From Luidia sarsii (taxonomy: Eukaryota > Echinodermata > Asteroidea > Paxillosida > Luidiidae), in contig OX465111.1 of NCBI GenBank assembly GCA_949987565.1, positions 5,737,921 to 5,801,920 of the forward strand: 64,000 bases of DNA, in the 5' to 3' direction. Each line of letters begins with the position of its first letter. Position 1 is the first letter of the stretch. Shown one piece after another: positions 21,325 through 33,374 of this stretch. A model generated the notes under the pieces. That model was not told where the DNA came from. It made no database searches and saw only the letters and a program-made list of their open reading frames with translations. A program made the position numbers and the translations under genes.

Positions 21325-23505
21325 ACCGCGTCGAGGTGAGCAGATCTTCAGGGAGCGCAAACAGTCATGTGCCTCGTGCATTTCACAGGCGCATTAAGGC
21401 CATATATCATTTTACAAACGCGAGCGCTTGCGGAATTCCGCGCGGTTCAAAATATAGGACTCACGGTTTTCTATGGGGACGTTTACATCTAGAGCGGACA
21501 AACTGCGCAGTAAGCCGCTCGGTTTAGAAAGCAGTGGGTTTTTTTTCAAAAGATACCGCGCTGCGGTTTCTCTTTCGCTTGCGTTGCAATCTTCCCACCG
21601 GGATCAGAAATGAGGGGAGCTTCATCCTCTTGCTTTCGAATCCTTTGGTACGGCGCCATTTGCATAAATACCGAGGGAGCTTCCGCTCTTGTATAAACGT
21701 GAAATACCGCGCGGAATTTGCACTTTCCATTGCCGCTTTCCGTTACCGCGGGCCTATGTAAATGGGCCTTTAAGGGGAAAAGATCTCGCAACCCAATCAC
21801 GTCGGGGAGGGGGGGGGTTACAGAACTTAAACAGTCGTGCTTCGCCGCCTTTTTGGTCATTTTCATTGCACGCCTCGCATAATAGTGGTGCATGATGGCA
21901 TTAAGGTTTCCTCTGTCTAGCTCCCAATGAAACTATTCCGTGCATAACTAGGTAAGCGTAAAGCAGATGTTTACGGGCGCTATTCGTTTCACACCAACGG
22001 TTTCATCTGTGCCACGAGATCAGGACGCAGCGGTGTGGTACAGCACTCGTCTTCATTGTGGTATCCCCCCTAGGAAAACATAATCAGTAGACGCTAGCAG
22101 TCGGATTAAACCCGCGCTCAAAGATAATTCTGTATAGTCGGCCACGGCGGGGTTCCGAATTTCCGTCACCTTTATGAATGACTCAGACTGTAAGTCATCG
22201 TCTTATCTTCAGTTCCATCGCCGACTTGAAATGGCGGTTGCTGTGACGTCAGACCATGGTCAGACAGTGATCGCCTCGATAAAGCAGTGTGACAGTCACG
22301 TGGTTTACGCAAACGGGGCGGTCTTATGACGCCACGCTGCATTCACCTCTACCAGTATCCGCCTTCCATTCTACCGTGTGAATGCAGGCACGGTGACGTC
22401 ATCGAGAGTCATGGCTGTTGACCCTGTAATGCCAGGCATTATGATACTGCGCTTTGTTTCACGTGTCATGCCAGAATGACGTCACAACCCCCCCCCCTCC
22501 CACTGAATGCACGGAATACACAGAAGGTGTCCGACCTTTGATATAGACACCAGAAACCGAGGGAGACAGAGCGGAAGATGGGAGGGGGTGACCTTCAAAG
22601 TTACTGTGGGGTACAGTGAATTGGTCCAGCAAGGGATACATACGGTCAGCTATATACAGGCCTACGGGAGCTTTCGTCCCGCAGTGGACCGAGACAAGCT
22701 GACGAGAATCCCGCCCGTGCACGGTCCCGCAATCCCGTGGCCCCGACCCGATGCCATCTGTCGCACGGTCCCCTTGCTATATCTGGGTGGCCTTTTCCAG
22801 TCCAGACCTATAATGGCTGGCTATATATATATATATACGCACCACGTTGCACAGCGTGGTCTTCGAAGAAGGAGCTCATAAAAAAATGTGCGTGACATTT
22901 ACGCCCCCTTTGCAGTCGTCAAGCCGAGCCCCCCGGAGGAGCGCCTCTCTTCCCCCCTCCCCTCCCCCGCCCCCCTAACAAAAGGACCAAGTCCCTCCCA
23001 CCAGGACTCACTGCGTGGAAGTATCGTAATTAGAGTTTCTTAATCTCTCCCCTTGCCCGGCCCGAGAACCCCGGCGGCCTCTCGCTCGCGTGTGATCTAT
23101 CTCACATATCTTCCCTTTTTTTTCTCTCTCTCTCCCTCTCTCTCAATAATTATGATATCGCCTGGCCTATACCGCTTGACCGTCTGGGCCCCGCCGCGGG
23201 GGCACGCGCCAGATTAGGAAGCGCGCACAGGGAGCCCAAACCCCGCAATCAGTGAGACACGATGAAGCCCCTCCCAGTATGAGAAGTAAATATCAATTTG
23301 ATATTAAAAACTTCTCGGACACTTTGTGGCGACTGCGTTCCTCGTCCCCACCCCCAGCCCCTTTCCACTTCAAAGACACTCCGGTTTTTTATTGACACAA
23401 CTGGAGCTTATAGCAAGTCGAGAAGAAGACGATGAAAAGAGGCGCGAGAAAATGTATAGAGATGACAGCGGGATACAAAAAAAGAGACTTGACTCGTGTG
23501 TGCAG
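21325..23505. other. Intron sequence with a CRE cluster, no gene seen
   Basis: No exon recognised. Three exact TGACGTCA palindromes lie within 241 bp (22244, 22394, 22477). A pyrimidine-rich block at about 22920-23145 and an (AT)n run at 22822-22838 are also present. Confidence 0.5.
22244..22484. promoter_or_regulatory. Cluster of three palindromic CRE (CREB/ATF) sites
   Basis: TGACGTCA at 22244-22251, 22394-22401 and 22477-22484, each in different flanking sequence, so this is not a repeated unit. TGACGTCA is the full CREB/ATF site. Function is inferred only from density; it could be an intronic enhancer or an unannotated promoter. Confidence 0.35.
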
Positions 23506-23681
23506 CTCCTCGGTGTCAACACGCTCTTCAACGTCAACATGCTCCCCTAGCTGCCGAAAACATTATTGTCGGACAGTGCGGACCAAACGCGCTCGCTGTG
23601 CGGCACGGGTATACTACCTGACCAAAGTATTGGAGAACTAGGGAGCATGTTGACACCGGAGAGCGTGTTGGCACCGAGGAG
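23506..23681. repeat. Imperfect 44-bp inverted repeat (foldback)
   Basis: Arm 23506-23550 (CTCCTCGGTGTCAACACGCT ... ATGCTCCCCTAG) is complementary with a few mismatches to 23638-23681 (CTAGGGAGCATGTTGACACC ... GGCACCGAGGAG). GAGCGTGTTG recurs within the arm. The loop is 87 bp. No family recognised. Confidence 0.8.
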
Positions 23682-23788
23682 ATGCGCACTCGCGCTCTGG
23701 CCCGCCTTGATGGTTTGGGAAGACCGGCCACCGTTGAATCACAGAGCAGGGAATACAGATTGCCGTGATGCGGGCAGGGCCTGCATCA

Positions 23789-24395
23789 TTTCATAGAGCC
23801 GCTTAAAGCCCCTACACAGCATTGGTAAGATCGAAAAACAGAAATGTTCACAGATTTAGATGATACTTATACAGTTTAAAGATGGTTGTAGTAGAAACCT
23901 CGCACTGAAATATTTCTGCCTAAAATGTTGTATTTGGGGAGGGACGAGTAAAAGAAATAGTTTACGTCTCATCGAGATCTCAACTATTTTTCGAAACAGT
24001 ACGGCGTTGAATGCTGCATTTTCGCCAAACAAATAAACAAACAATTTTCTCGAGACTCCGTTGGTGGATTGAGCTGAAATTTTCACAGGTGTGCTATTTC
24101 ATGCATATGTTGGATCAGACAACGTATGGATGCTATTCTTTGACCTTGACCAATGATGTGTAGGGGCTTCAAGTGCCAAAATTGGCTTAGCACAGAAAGT
24201 CACTATTCATTGGATGGCCTTGCCGACTCAAACGTCACCTGTGTTTTATGCATATATAAGTAAAGAAGAGTGCATGCATGGACTACAAGTCCAAAGCAAT
24301 GGACATCACAATGACACTTTCGATTTGTATCCCTGTTAACACAAGGGAGACTTTTCCTGCTTAGCAGATTTACACGCTTAAGCGGCTCTATGAAA
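23789..24395. mobile_element. Outer MITE (TTTCATAGAGCCGC TIR) carrying a nested insertion
   Basis: TIR TTTCATAGAGCCGCTTAA at 23789-23806 and its complement at 24378-24395. The element at 23807-24168 is inserted at the TTAA inside the left end. Without it the outer element would be about 240 bp. A related left end (TTTCATAGAGCAGCTTAAGC, then GGCAAAATGTGCTTAAGC) begins at 24413. Confidence 0.8.
23807..24168. mobile_element. GCCCCTACACA MITE, copy 1, nested (362 bp)
   Basis: Ends AGCCCCTACACA and TGTGTAGGGGCT, with the TIR extending inwards over about 20 bp (GCATTGGT / ACCAATGA). Flanks are TTAA 23803-23806 and TCAA 24169-24172, a TTAA duplication with one change. The homologue at 46136 is 383 bp. 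Non-coding; likely piggyBac-mobilised. Confidence 0.85.
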
Positions 24396-26227
24396 TAGGG
24401 CCCTAGGCTCAGTTTCATAGAGCAGCTTAAGCGGCAAAATGTGCTTAAGCACAAAAACGTCGTGAGCCACAGGATCCCCTTACATACACCCAAACTTCAC
24501 TGTTGTTTCATACTAAGCAAAGAGGCAGCTCATTTTGCGATTTCTAGTTGAAATGATTAGTTTGTTCCTTTTCGTGTTTTTATTTCAGATGCGAAAGATC
24601 ATTTTTCGGGTTTTTTCTCTTCTGAATCCAATTAATCTATTTACCCCAAGCCATAACACCTTTGGTCTCTCAGTACAGCTTGTGCTACAACCATCGCTGA
24701 TATCTTTTTGGTCAAATGGAAACTCTCTTGCAAGATATGTACGAGAATCAATCATTGATTCAACGCGTTCATTCTTTCCCCATCGGTACGTGACCCGAAG
24801 CAAGCTGTGCACATGCGGTGGGCAACATTCAAACGAGTGCCAGCAGGAGAGCATCTGACGATGGCGAGTGACATGGGGTGCATTAAGAACAGGCCGCTAT
24901 TCTGTGCATCAAACGTCCTCCGGTGTGGACCTCGATAGGGCTGCTACTTTTGCCACCCTTTTCAGTTGGCAACCCCATGCACGCGCGCCCTGGTCATAGA
25001 GTCTAGCCGCACCGTCGTCAAGACTTGATCATCGCTCTTTTTAAAAAAAATTAAAAAAAGGAAAATAAAAAAAGGAAAATTACAGAAATGATAGGGAACG
25101 TGTTCGAATTGCAGTGGCCAAAATGACATGGCAACGATGCGAACAAATTCATTTTTTTTTGGGGGGGGGGGTCCATAGATGCCGCTTTATTAAACCTTGT
25201 TGATTACGGGTGAGGCTACATAGTCTTTGCCTGACGGGGGCCGGGCCCGCGACTTGATTCGATTAGTTCCGATTCGGGGAGCAATTTCACCGTGATAGCT
25301 CCAAAGGAGAAAGCATTATGGGCGAGCGCCCGAGATTCGTTGCCGCAGTGACTCTTCGCCACAAACACAAGCCGGATTCAATTGATCACGAACGGCATAG
25401 CCTTGGAGAGAGAAACGATATACAAAAAAACGAGGCTAAGCGCTCCTTTTACGTTCAAAGAAACGGAAACAGAATCAGTGACAGGGCTGGTTTCGTCGGC
25501 TATACTGCATGCACGCATGCAGTATACGCATGGTGCACGGACGGGTTATAGCATCGTTAGTGATGCTTGTATGGGCACAACTGAGTGTAAAACAAAACAC
25601 AAAGTGGCCGATGGAGTTCACCGGCCATACAATGACACGGAGCTCACGGGCCAGAATTTGCCTTGATTTCCGTGGCAAGGTACATTTATTATAATTCTCT
25701 GCCAACCGTTGGCGAGGAAACACCGCAGCTTCTGTATGGCGCTGTTGCCTCGTCTCTCTCTCTCTCTCTCCTCCCCCTCTTCCCTGGCCTCACCCCTTAA
25801 GTGATGAAATTACATCTGCGCTCGACTCTTTTGAGTGCGGAGTCAAATGTTAAACCCCTTTTCCCATCTGTCAGGGAACAGTGAAGGGGTGGGGTGTGGG
25901 GTGGGTGGGGGGGGTCTGCACTTCTCTACAACGTTCAGTCCCCCCCCCCCCCTGCCCAGCGCAGAATGGTGCACTTCGTCCAGCACTTTCTCCACAATGC
26001 AGCCCCAAGTTCGCAGTGGGGTCAACAGCAGCCCGATAATTACATTGCATTGTGCTTTCTCTCAGTGTATGCACGTATATAGGTGGCATCACGCCTTCAC
26101 GACCTTGCCAATTGCCTGTCTGACCCAAGCATAATAAGTCTGACATCATTAGTAACGATTACGCTCTATTGATTTTGCGTCGTCTGCTCTTCTTTTTTTG
26201 TGCCCCCCCCTCTCTTGTTTACTCCAG
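24396..26227. other. Intron sequence, no gene seen
   Basis: Begins with a partial outer-MITE end at 24413-24452. Otherwise it holds homopolymers (25150-25170 T and G runs), a near-perfect palindrome TATACTGCATGC-AC-GCATGCAGTATA (25501-25526), a CT repeat at 25753-25772 and the acceptor TTTACTCCAG at 26218-26227. Confidence 0.5.
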
Positions 26228-26306
26228 TAAGGACGTGCGGCTTCCGGTCCAACTGCAGCGTGCCATGGCGGCAGAGGCGGAAGCAGCCAGGGAGGCCAGG
26301 GCAAAG
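26228..26306 (+). CDS. STOM: Stomatin exon (79 bp), end of SPFH domain into the oligomerisation helix
   Basis: The first base T completes Ile with AT of the previous exon. The 26 codons then read KDVRLPVQLQRAMAAEAEAA and REARAK. KDVRLP.QLQRAMAAEAEAAREARAK is nearly invariant in stomatins. It marks the end of the band 7 domain and the start of the charged Ala/Glu-rich coiled-coil helix used for oligomerisation. Acceptor AG at 26226-26227, donor GTCAGA at 26307; exit phase 0. The only unusual position is Val in LPVQLQ, where Gln is common. No disruption. Confidence 0.97.
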
Positions 26307-26814
26307 GTCAGAGTAATTTTCAATCCCATAATATATTACAGTCTCCAGGCCGTGTCCCATTATTCATTGGCTATGGCTGGACATAACACACGAGTCAATG
26401 AGAATTTGCTGCAGCCACCAGTAATATAGTGGCTTCCATATAGCAGTATGCACTCTTCCCAACTCGTTTAATAATCTTTTTAAGTGTTACGGTATCATTC
26501 AGATGTTATACACCGATTGGACTTCACACATCTACAAACCTGGCTGTCATTTCTAAACGGCAGGCAATGAATTCGAAGTCAGCGAGACCTAATTCTGCAA
26601 GTCAATTTAGTGGTTTCCTTCACGAGCAGTTGTACAGTGAAGCACTTGAGCAGAACCAGTCACGAAAGTGATGCCCCACAGAAAACGAAGCCTACCCCCT
26701 GTTAAAGATTACGGTAATGAACAGGAGGCACCAGACCTCACGAGCCCGTGATACGATACGAGTTCACAACGCCTATGGAAAGCAATAAGACTGCGAACCC
26801 TTCTTTCCCTTTGG
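26307..26814. other. Intron sequence, no gene seen
   Basis: Start of the 7.6-kb intron following stomatin exon 26228-26306. Unique, no ORF of note. Confidence 0.5.
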
Positions 26815-27795
26815 TTTCTCCCTACTCTTCCTCCCCCACTCACCCCCCTCCTCCTCTTCCCCTTCCCCTCCACCTCCCCTCCCTTCCTCTTCCTCCTCCT
26901 TCCCCTCCACCTCCTCCTTCTCCCTTCTTTTCTTCCCTTCCTCCACCTCTTCCTCTCCTCTTCCTTATCCCCTCATCCTCTCCTCCTCCCCTCTTCCAGC
27001 TCCATCATCTCCCTCCTCCTCTACCTCCTCCCCATCTTCCTATTCCTCTTCCTACTCCCCATTATCTTCCCCTCCCCTCCTTCCCCTCCTCCTCCACCTC
27101 CTTTCCTTTCCCTCCTCCACCTCTTCCTCCTCTCCTCCTCCTTATCCCCTCCTCTGTATCTCCCCCTTCTCCCTTCCTCCTCCTCCTCCCTTCTTTCTGC
27201 TCCATCCTCTCCCTCCTCCTCCTCCTCCTCCACCTCCTCCCCACCCTCCTTCTCCCCCTCTCTCCTCTCACTCCTCCCCTCTCCTCTTCATCCTACCACA
27301 TCTCCTCCCCATCCTCCTACTCATCTTCCTCCTCCCCACCTCTTCCCTATCCCCCTTCTCCTCCTCCTTCCCTCCTTTCACTCTCCTCGTCCTTCTTTTC
27401 CTCACCTCCACCTCTTGCTCCTCTTCCTCCACTCCTCCTTAACCCCTCCTCCTTATCCCCCTCCTCCTCCTCCTCCCCTCTTTCTGCTCCATCCTATCCC
27501 TCCTCCCAACCCTCCTCCTTCTCCCCTCTCTCTTCTCCCTACTCCTCCTTTCCTCTCCTCTTCCTCCTCCTCCTCCTCCCCACCCTCCTCCTTCTCCCCT
27601 CTCTCCTCTCCCTACTCCTCCTTCCCTCTCCTCTTCCTCCTCCTCCTCCTCCCCACTTTCCTCCTTCTCCCCTCTCTCTTCTCCCTCCTCCTCCTCACCT
27701 CTCCTCTCCCTTCTCCCTACCTTCCTCCTCCATCTCATCCTCCTCGTCATCATCCCCCATCTCCTCCCCCCCTTCCTCCTCCCCCTTCCCAATCC
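26815..27795. repeat. Polypyrimidine (CCTCCTCCT/CCTCTTCCT)n tract
   Basis: Almost 1 kb of CT-only sequence on the + strand (purine on minus). The 386-codon + strand frame (Pro/Ser/Leu) and the minus-strand Glu/Arg frames are repeat by-products. Short near-duplications occur, such as CTCCCTACTCCTCCTTTCCT near 27535 and a close copy near 27608. Confidence 0.95.
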
Positions 27796-29540
27796 TTCAA
27801 CTCTCACGCCCACATGCACCTATAACATTCCCTTTCAACGGGCCCCACGCAGTCTCCATCGGTCCGTTAATCAACCGTCTATGCGTCCGTGGTTCTAAAG
27901 GGCTTTAACTTGCCAGTGGCATGACTGTGACTGGCGCAAGTCAGTTGCATTCGTTTCCTTTCCGCTGAGGCGGTGCAGCCTATTTTGACGATGAAGCTAT
28001 CTGAATGATCCGCACAATGCACAGCCAGTGTGATTTCAAAAGAAGCCGTTCTACTCTAGAGCATCCATTTCAAGGCGAAGTGTAGATTCATCATTAAAGC
28101 ATTCGTGAGTAACCATGTACGCATGCAACCGCGTTACATCTTGTGGAACAAGATTTGGCGAGAATATTTCATGCGTGACTCTGTCATTTCGCACACGAAT
28201 CAGTATTAAAAGAAATTCTATATTGATACACAGATGTACAGATACAGTACAAAGATGTTGCGAACCGCTACCCAACTTCAATGACCATGCAGGAGTCGCA
28301 TCCGAAAGGGCCTGTCGCTTCGAGACTTTTGGAGATTGAGACCCTGAATAATCATTTTAGGAATTTCAAATTCCGCATCTCTTGACGTTGCATGAGGCAC
28401 ACGGTGCGTTCATTTCAAGGCAATGGCATTTTTTTTAAACGAAAACTGCGCACGACGTCACCAACGCCAACCCGACACGGTCGTATCACCACCACGCTAG
28501 TGCTATCCGAACTATACCAGCCTTATTAACAATGCATCCAATGTCATTCTCCCATTACTTACACCAGTCTTCCCTTGAAATGTGCTACTACTGTATGCAC
28601 CCCCAATAACATCGTTATACCGCCGTTTATAAGACCCCACTTCACCCTTCTTCCCATTCACACCACACGCACAAATTTGGCTCGTTTCCATGGGCTATAG
28701 GCTCCAGGCTGAGCCAAGTAATGGAATCAAGAATTAATTGGCAAATACCCGGCGTATATAAGTTAATAAACTATTCAAACGAATTGATTGACCTTGCTGT
28801 AAATTACACTGAGCCTTATATTAAAAGACTACAATGGCGGCTTTAGGTATACAGTCAATAGGAAGCGTAATCCTATGTAGACTAATGCATGTGTTGTAAA
28901 CCATTGGAAATCTACAATACTTACAATGGGGGAACAGACGGTTTTAATGTCTAATTATTGTGTGCATGTTAAAAGGGGTTCCCAGCTACATTAGCGATGT
29001 AAAGATATTTCTAATGCACACTATAACGTTATCCCTTTTCTTGATAGGCCTATATATTACTGAGGTATGTACGAATATTGTTCCCAGTTAGACTGCTGAC
29101 AAAACAGCGAATTTCATATCTGAGGAGAATTCAACTAGATTTGAAATGGACACACACTTTTGCAACACAGTTTTGTTCTGGGGCGCGAATCTAGTGCCTG
29201 GCAGCCTAGGACAATAGGTTGAATAGATCTCCACAGGGAAATTGTTAAGGTGTATATAGGTCTCCACAAGATTTCACGAAACTGGTATTTGGAGATAACT
29301 CAAAAACGGGAAATTTGTGATGGGTAAGCATCCATCGCAAATTGAAGTGTTATATACAGGGGACATACAGTCCAACTTTCTACCCAGGAAAGTGAATGTG
29401 GTAGAAATGGGAGCATTTTTAAAACATCGTTTCTCACAGTAAATTGTATAGTGCACGAGAACAAAGTAATGTCTCCACACTGACAATGATATACAGACAT
29501 GGGTATACGTGTTTTTTTAATTTATTTTTTTAGTGTAATT
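27796..29540. other. Intron sequence, no gene seen
   Basis: AT-rich unique DNA. A GACGTCACC half-CRE near 28455 is isolated. Confidence 0.5.
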
Positions 29541-29715
29541 CTAAAATTTAGTGGGACTGACGTTTCGATCCTAGCAGAACCTTTCTCAAAGGCAGAGCCT
29601 AGCAGAACCTTTCTCAAAGGTCCTGCTAGGATCGAAACGTCAGGCCCACTAAATTTTAGATTTACATTTTGGTAATTTTAGTCAGTAAGCAGTTTGCAAC
29701 ATTTTTGTATATCAC
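29541..29715 (+). mobile_element. Complete GATCGAAACGTC foldback element
   Basis: Left arm 29541-29592 (CTAAAATTTAGTGGG, CTGACGTTTCGATCCTAGCA) and right arm 29618-29659 (TCCTGCTAGGATCGAAACGT, CAGGCCCACTAAATTTTAG) are nearly perfect inverted repeats. Between them CCTAGCAGAACCTTTCTCAA (plus AGG) is tandemly duplicated (29570, 29598). The tail TTTAGTCAGTAAGCAG and TTTGCAACATTTTTG (29677-29707) matches the copies at 14181 and 38507. Confidence 0.8.
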
Positions 29716-32514
29716 CTTTTTTTTGTGGATTTTTATTGGGGTGGGGGTTATGTAAGGAGTAGCAGTTTGAGAACCTTTCAGTTGAAGGGCACGTCTTCAT
29801 GTTTATGTATAATCACATATGAGGGACGGATGTAACAACATGGTAAACAGTATCAATGCTGTGAGACACCCAGGGCGAGATGCATTCCCGTGGGGAGTAA
29901 GAGGGTTAGCCTAATGGTGGATGCCAATGTTCCCAACGACCGAAGGATAGGATTGCAAAGTCCATTTCCGAGGTGACCATATAGGCTGTATAATGTTAGA
30001 TGGTAGAGTTGACACTGGGGCCTTATTTCTGTAATTTAACGATGAAATCGTGGACAATGTCGCCAATTTGCTATCGAGTTAAGAAAAAAAATCCATAAAA
30101 CCAAAATCAATACTATTATTTTGTAATGTGTATGCATGTACTTGTACAACATGTATTAACAGATAGTTCTATTGATTTCCGCCGATATGTTTGTTAACAT
30201 TTCACTCATATCTTGTAATATAATTTCGCTGTAAAACTGACATTGGGGTGTTGTTTTCTTGTAAAGAAGCAGAAAATTGTCCATCAATGAATTGCAGAGA
30301 AAATCCGACTGAACCGAAATTGGACCGGTTCAATGCGTTGGGAATTGTAAGTCTTCTGATTTTATGACCGTATATTCTTTAGGCATTTCCTCATTCGGTA
30401 TATCGAGTTTATTACCTTGAATACATACAGAGACATGTCATCTCGTTTGAATAAGCAAGGGCATGTCGTAATATCGAATGTTGGTATGCTAATAATTGTA
30501 TGGCATCTGTTGGTCTCTGGAGTACGGATTATATGTACATAAAACAAGTACATGCATGGGAAGCTAGTCCCTGGTTCCGGCCCGTCGGCCACAGCTGCTC
30601 AATGCATCCTGCCCTACGGGTACCACCTAAAGGCTAGCACGTATGGTTCTACTTACTGTTGCCACGGTGACCGTCGCTGAAGCACTTAACGGCGAGCGTG
30701 CATGGATAGAGGGTTGTACGGTTGCTAAGAGCATTGAGATAGAGGGCTGCCTCCATGCAAAGAGGTACCGGCGCATGGGATTGCCTTTTTTAGTCTGGCG
30801 CCAATCTTAATGAGCCGCGGCGTGCAGAAGACACGGAATAAGTTCAGGAATAAGACTCAGATTCTGCCCGTATTGTGTACCGACAATTGTCACAATCCAT
30901 GAGGTTCCGTTTCATGAGCGGTGTTTCTCAGTGCATTAGCTTCAAGGACAGGTTTAAGACGAATATATTGATAGGGTAGGATTATGCGTACTAAGTGGCA
31001 TTGTCCACCAAGGCTGTCAAAGCCATGAGTCGCAAGAGACATAGCGTTGCCCAAGGCGGTCACTCCGGTACGGCAAGGCCAAACACACGCAAACCACGGC
31101 ACAACGCTACTACCCACGCCGGATCCAAGCTGTACGCAGCACGCAGGCCGCGCCGCTGCCATCCCACACACAGCAGTCTGTGTGCGTACATGTATACGAA
31201 CGTGTATACGCAGTCGTCTTGGCAGCCCTCGAGTGGTGCGGATCAGGAAAAGGCTCGCACTCAACATGTATCATATTTATAGGCATGCAAGCTAGCTACG
31301 GGCGGGGGGTGGGGGGGTGGCGTGCGCAAGCTGTGAGCGGAGAATGGGGCTGCATTTCGTATATGGCTCGCAACGGGTATTGCTATTTCTGAAGGCCGGA
31401 TTTAGATTTCGAACTCGTCGGCCAACGACTTGATCAAGGCTACCGGAGACAGTGAATGAAAAATGCAGTTTACAAGTATAGCACAGAAAACATGATGCAA
31501 ACTGCTTTCTGTTCACCGATCTCCGAAAACAAGAGACAGGGCCTGCCGTATCGTCTCATAGTCATAGCAGGACCCTTCTCAAAACGCAGTGCTATTTAAC
31601 TTTCAAATTAACCTTTAAGTCCCCAAGAGGTATGGGGTATTATGATGCAATCAATATGCCCGATGGTCAAACACACACACAAAAATATCCAAGAAAAAAC
31701 CACCAGGGAAAATGACGAGGCCTCGGCAGTGAGTCGATATGGGCCTATTCATGCATGGTCCGGGGGGAGTACACCTTTAAGTAAGCCTCCGTGGCTTACA
31801 CGGACATGAACTTGGCAGTGCTGCATTTTTTTTTTCACGAAGGCTACCCAGGCGCACACAACCTCGTGTCTGTACTTTGTAGGCACTTAACGCAGGTGCG
31901 GTGAACAAAGGATGCAGCTGGGCCGGGGGGAGTGGGGGGGGGGGAGGTAGGAAGGAACTGAATTGGAGGGGCGGGGAAATAGGAGAGAGCATCCCTCCTC
32001 CTCCCGCCAAGATGTTATATCTATTACATCACTTCCTTCAAGATTTCACCGAGAGTTATGGCTCTCTTTTGGGAGGAGGGGGGGTTGAGTTTTCTGCATG
32101 GTGGCGCGGGTTGGCGGTGGGTTTTCAGCGCACGCGAATGGAGAGTGGAGACGCCGGTAACACAGTCTTGCGCTGTTTTCGTTGCCGACTCGTTAGTTGT
32201 CAGTCTTCTTCTAATGCTCCGTGGTCTATATGACGCCCCCCCCCTCCCCCGCTGGGCAGAACGTCGGGACTCTCACCGTTCTCCAAACGGGAGACGATGT
32301 CGCTGACAGACTGGATGGTCGACAAACAAGAACTGGACAGCTGCCGCGTGACACCTTTCACTTCTCTATTTGAATCTCACGGCCCCCTCTCCCCTCCCCT
32401 CCCCTAAATTGGTTGTTTGTTATGATTGGTCGTTGCTATTTTTATCTGCTTTGCTATAGAAACGAACAAGTCCATAACCATAAACTAGACTTGACTCAGA
32501 CTAAAATTTGCAGT
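29716..32514. other. Intron sequence, no gene seen
   Basis: Overlapping frames at 30890-31300 are G+C-rich but carry no recognised domain. G-rich runs occur at 31303-31320 and 31924-31948. A short TAGCAGGACCCTTCTCAAAA fragment at 31566-31585 may be another remnant of the 29.5-kb family. Confidence 0.45.
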
Positions 32515-32575
32515 CTCAATCTCCCGACGACGGGCAGACTAATTCACAGTGCCCGAAACGTTGAGTCACCGGGCT
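32515..32575 (+). mobile_element. Retroelement end, copy E (hammerhead-like core)
   Basis: CCGACGA (32524-32530; one base from CTGACGA), helix II GGGCA 32532-32536 with TGCCC 32550-32554, GAAAC 32555-32559, then GTTGA and GTC (GTC at 32565-32567) as expected for an NUH cleavage triplet. The downstream hairpin has decayed to GGGCTTTGTTCACATCC. Confidence 0.6.
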
Positions 32576-33374
32576 TTGTTCACATCCACACTCCGTCTCA
32601 AATATAGATTCTCTTACATGGTGTCCACGCAATCCTTTTCCACTTCGACTAAAATGTGGTGCCGGCACAGAATGCACGGTCGAGATAAATGGATTGGTTG
32701 GATTTTGATGGGATTTCGTGGTGCAAAACAGCCTTCCGGTAGGAATCCAAGCTCTTTGAAAGGCTCCGGGTCTGTTTGTTTACTTGTTGTTGTTTGTTGT
32801 TTTGTTTTAATCTAAAAAGACTTGGGACCACAGAAGGACCCTTCTCATTAGCAACCAACCGCGTTTGGATGCCGGGCCTCGTGGACATGGTTTCAATGTC
32901 CCCCGGTTTGAACGAAAAAAAGACGAGACAAGACTTTGACCACGACGAAAGAGAAGCGAGCTGTGTTTCCCGTCGGCTGAGGGATCGAGACGAAGCCTCG
33001 GCCTCAGCCACAGCCCGACCCCTATCTCCGCCAAGGCCTCACAGAACGGCTACGTATAGCCTTTGAAACCGATAGCAGAACGCGCGGAAATTGTCTCGGT
33101 TGAGTTCGGCAGGAAGAAGCGTGAGGCGGAGAGACGCCCCTCCGTTGTTTCCCCAATGCAAACACGTATATATAAAAAAGAGTATATCCAGGTGTGCATA
33201 TTGAAAGCTGGCAGCGACATCGGAGAAGGCTCCGGCACGTCAATTAGATGCAATCAGAGAGTCCCAAGGATACAATCACACCTTTAAGGATCACGCTACA
33301 CCGAGTGGTGTTGATGCAGTGCCGAGCGTCAGATGGATGCTGCACACGTCCCGGATCCGTTTCTGTCACTGAAC
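32576..33374. other. Intron sequence, no gene seen
   Basis: GACGAAGCCTCGGCCTCAGC (from 32989) resembles in complement the arm of the island at 61149. A short GAAGGACCCTTCTCA at about 32834 recalls the 29.5-kb family. No gene. Confidence 0.4.

Noticed and set aside
26748..27908. 386-codon Pro/Ser/Leu frame
   Set aside because: Lies in a CT-only tract of a stomatin intron.
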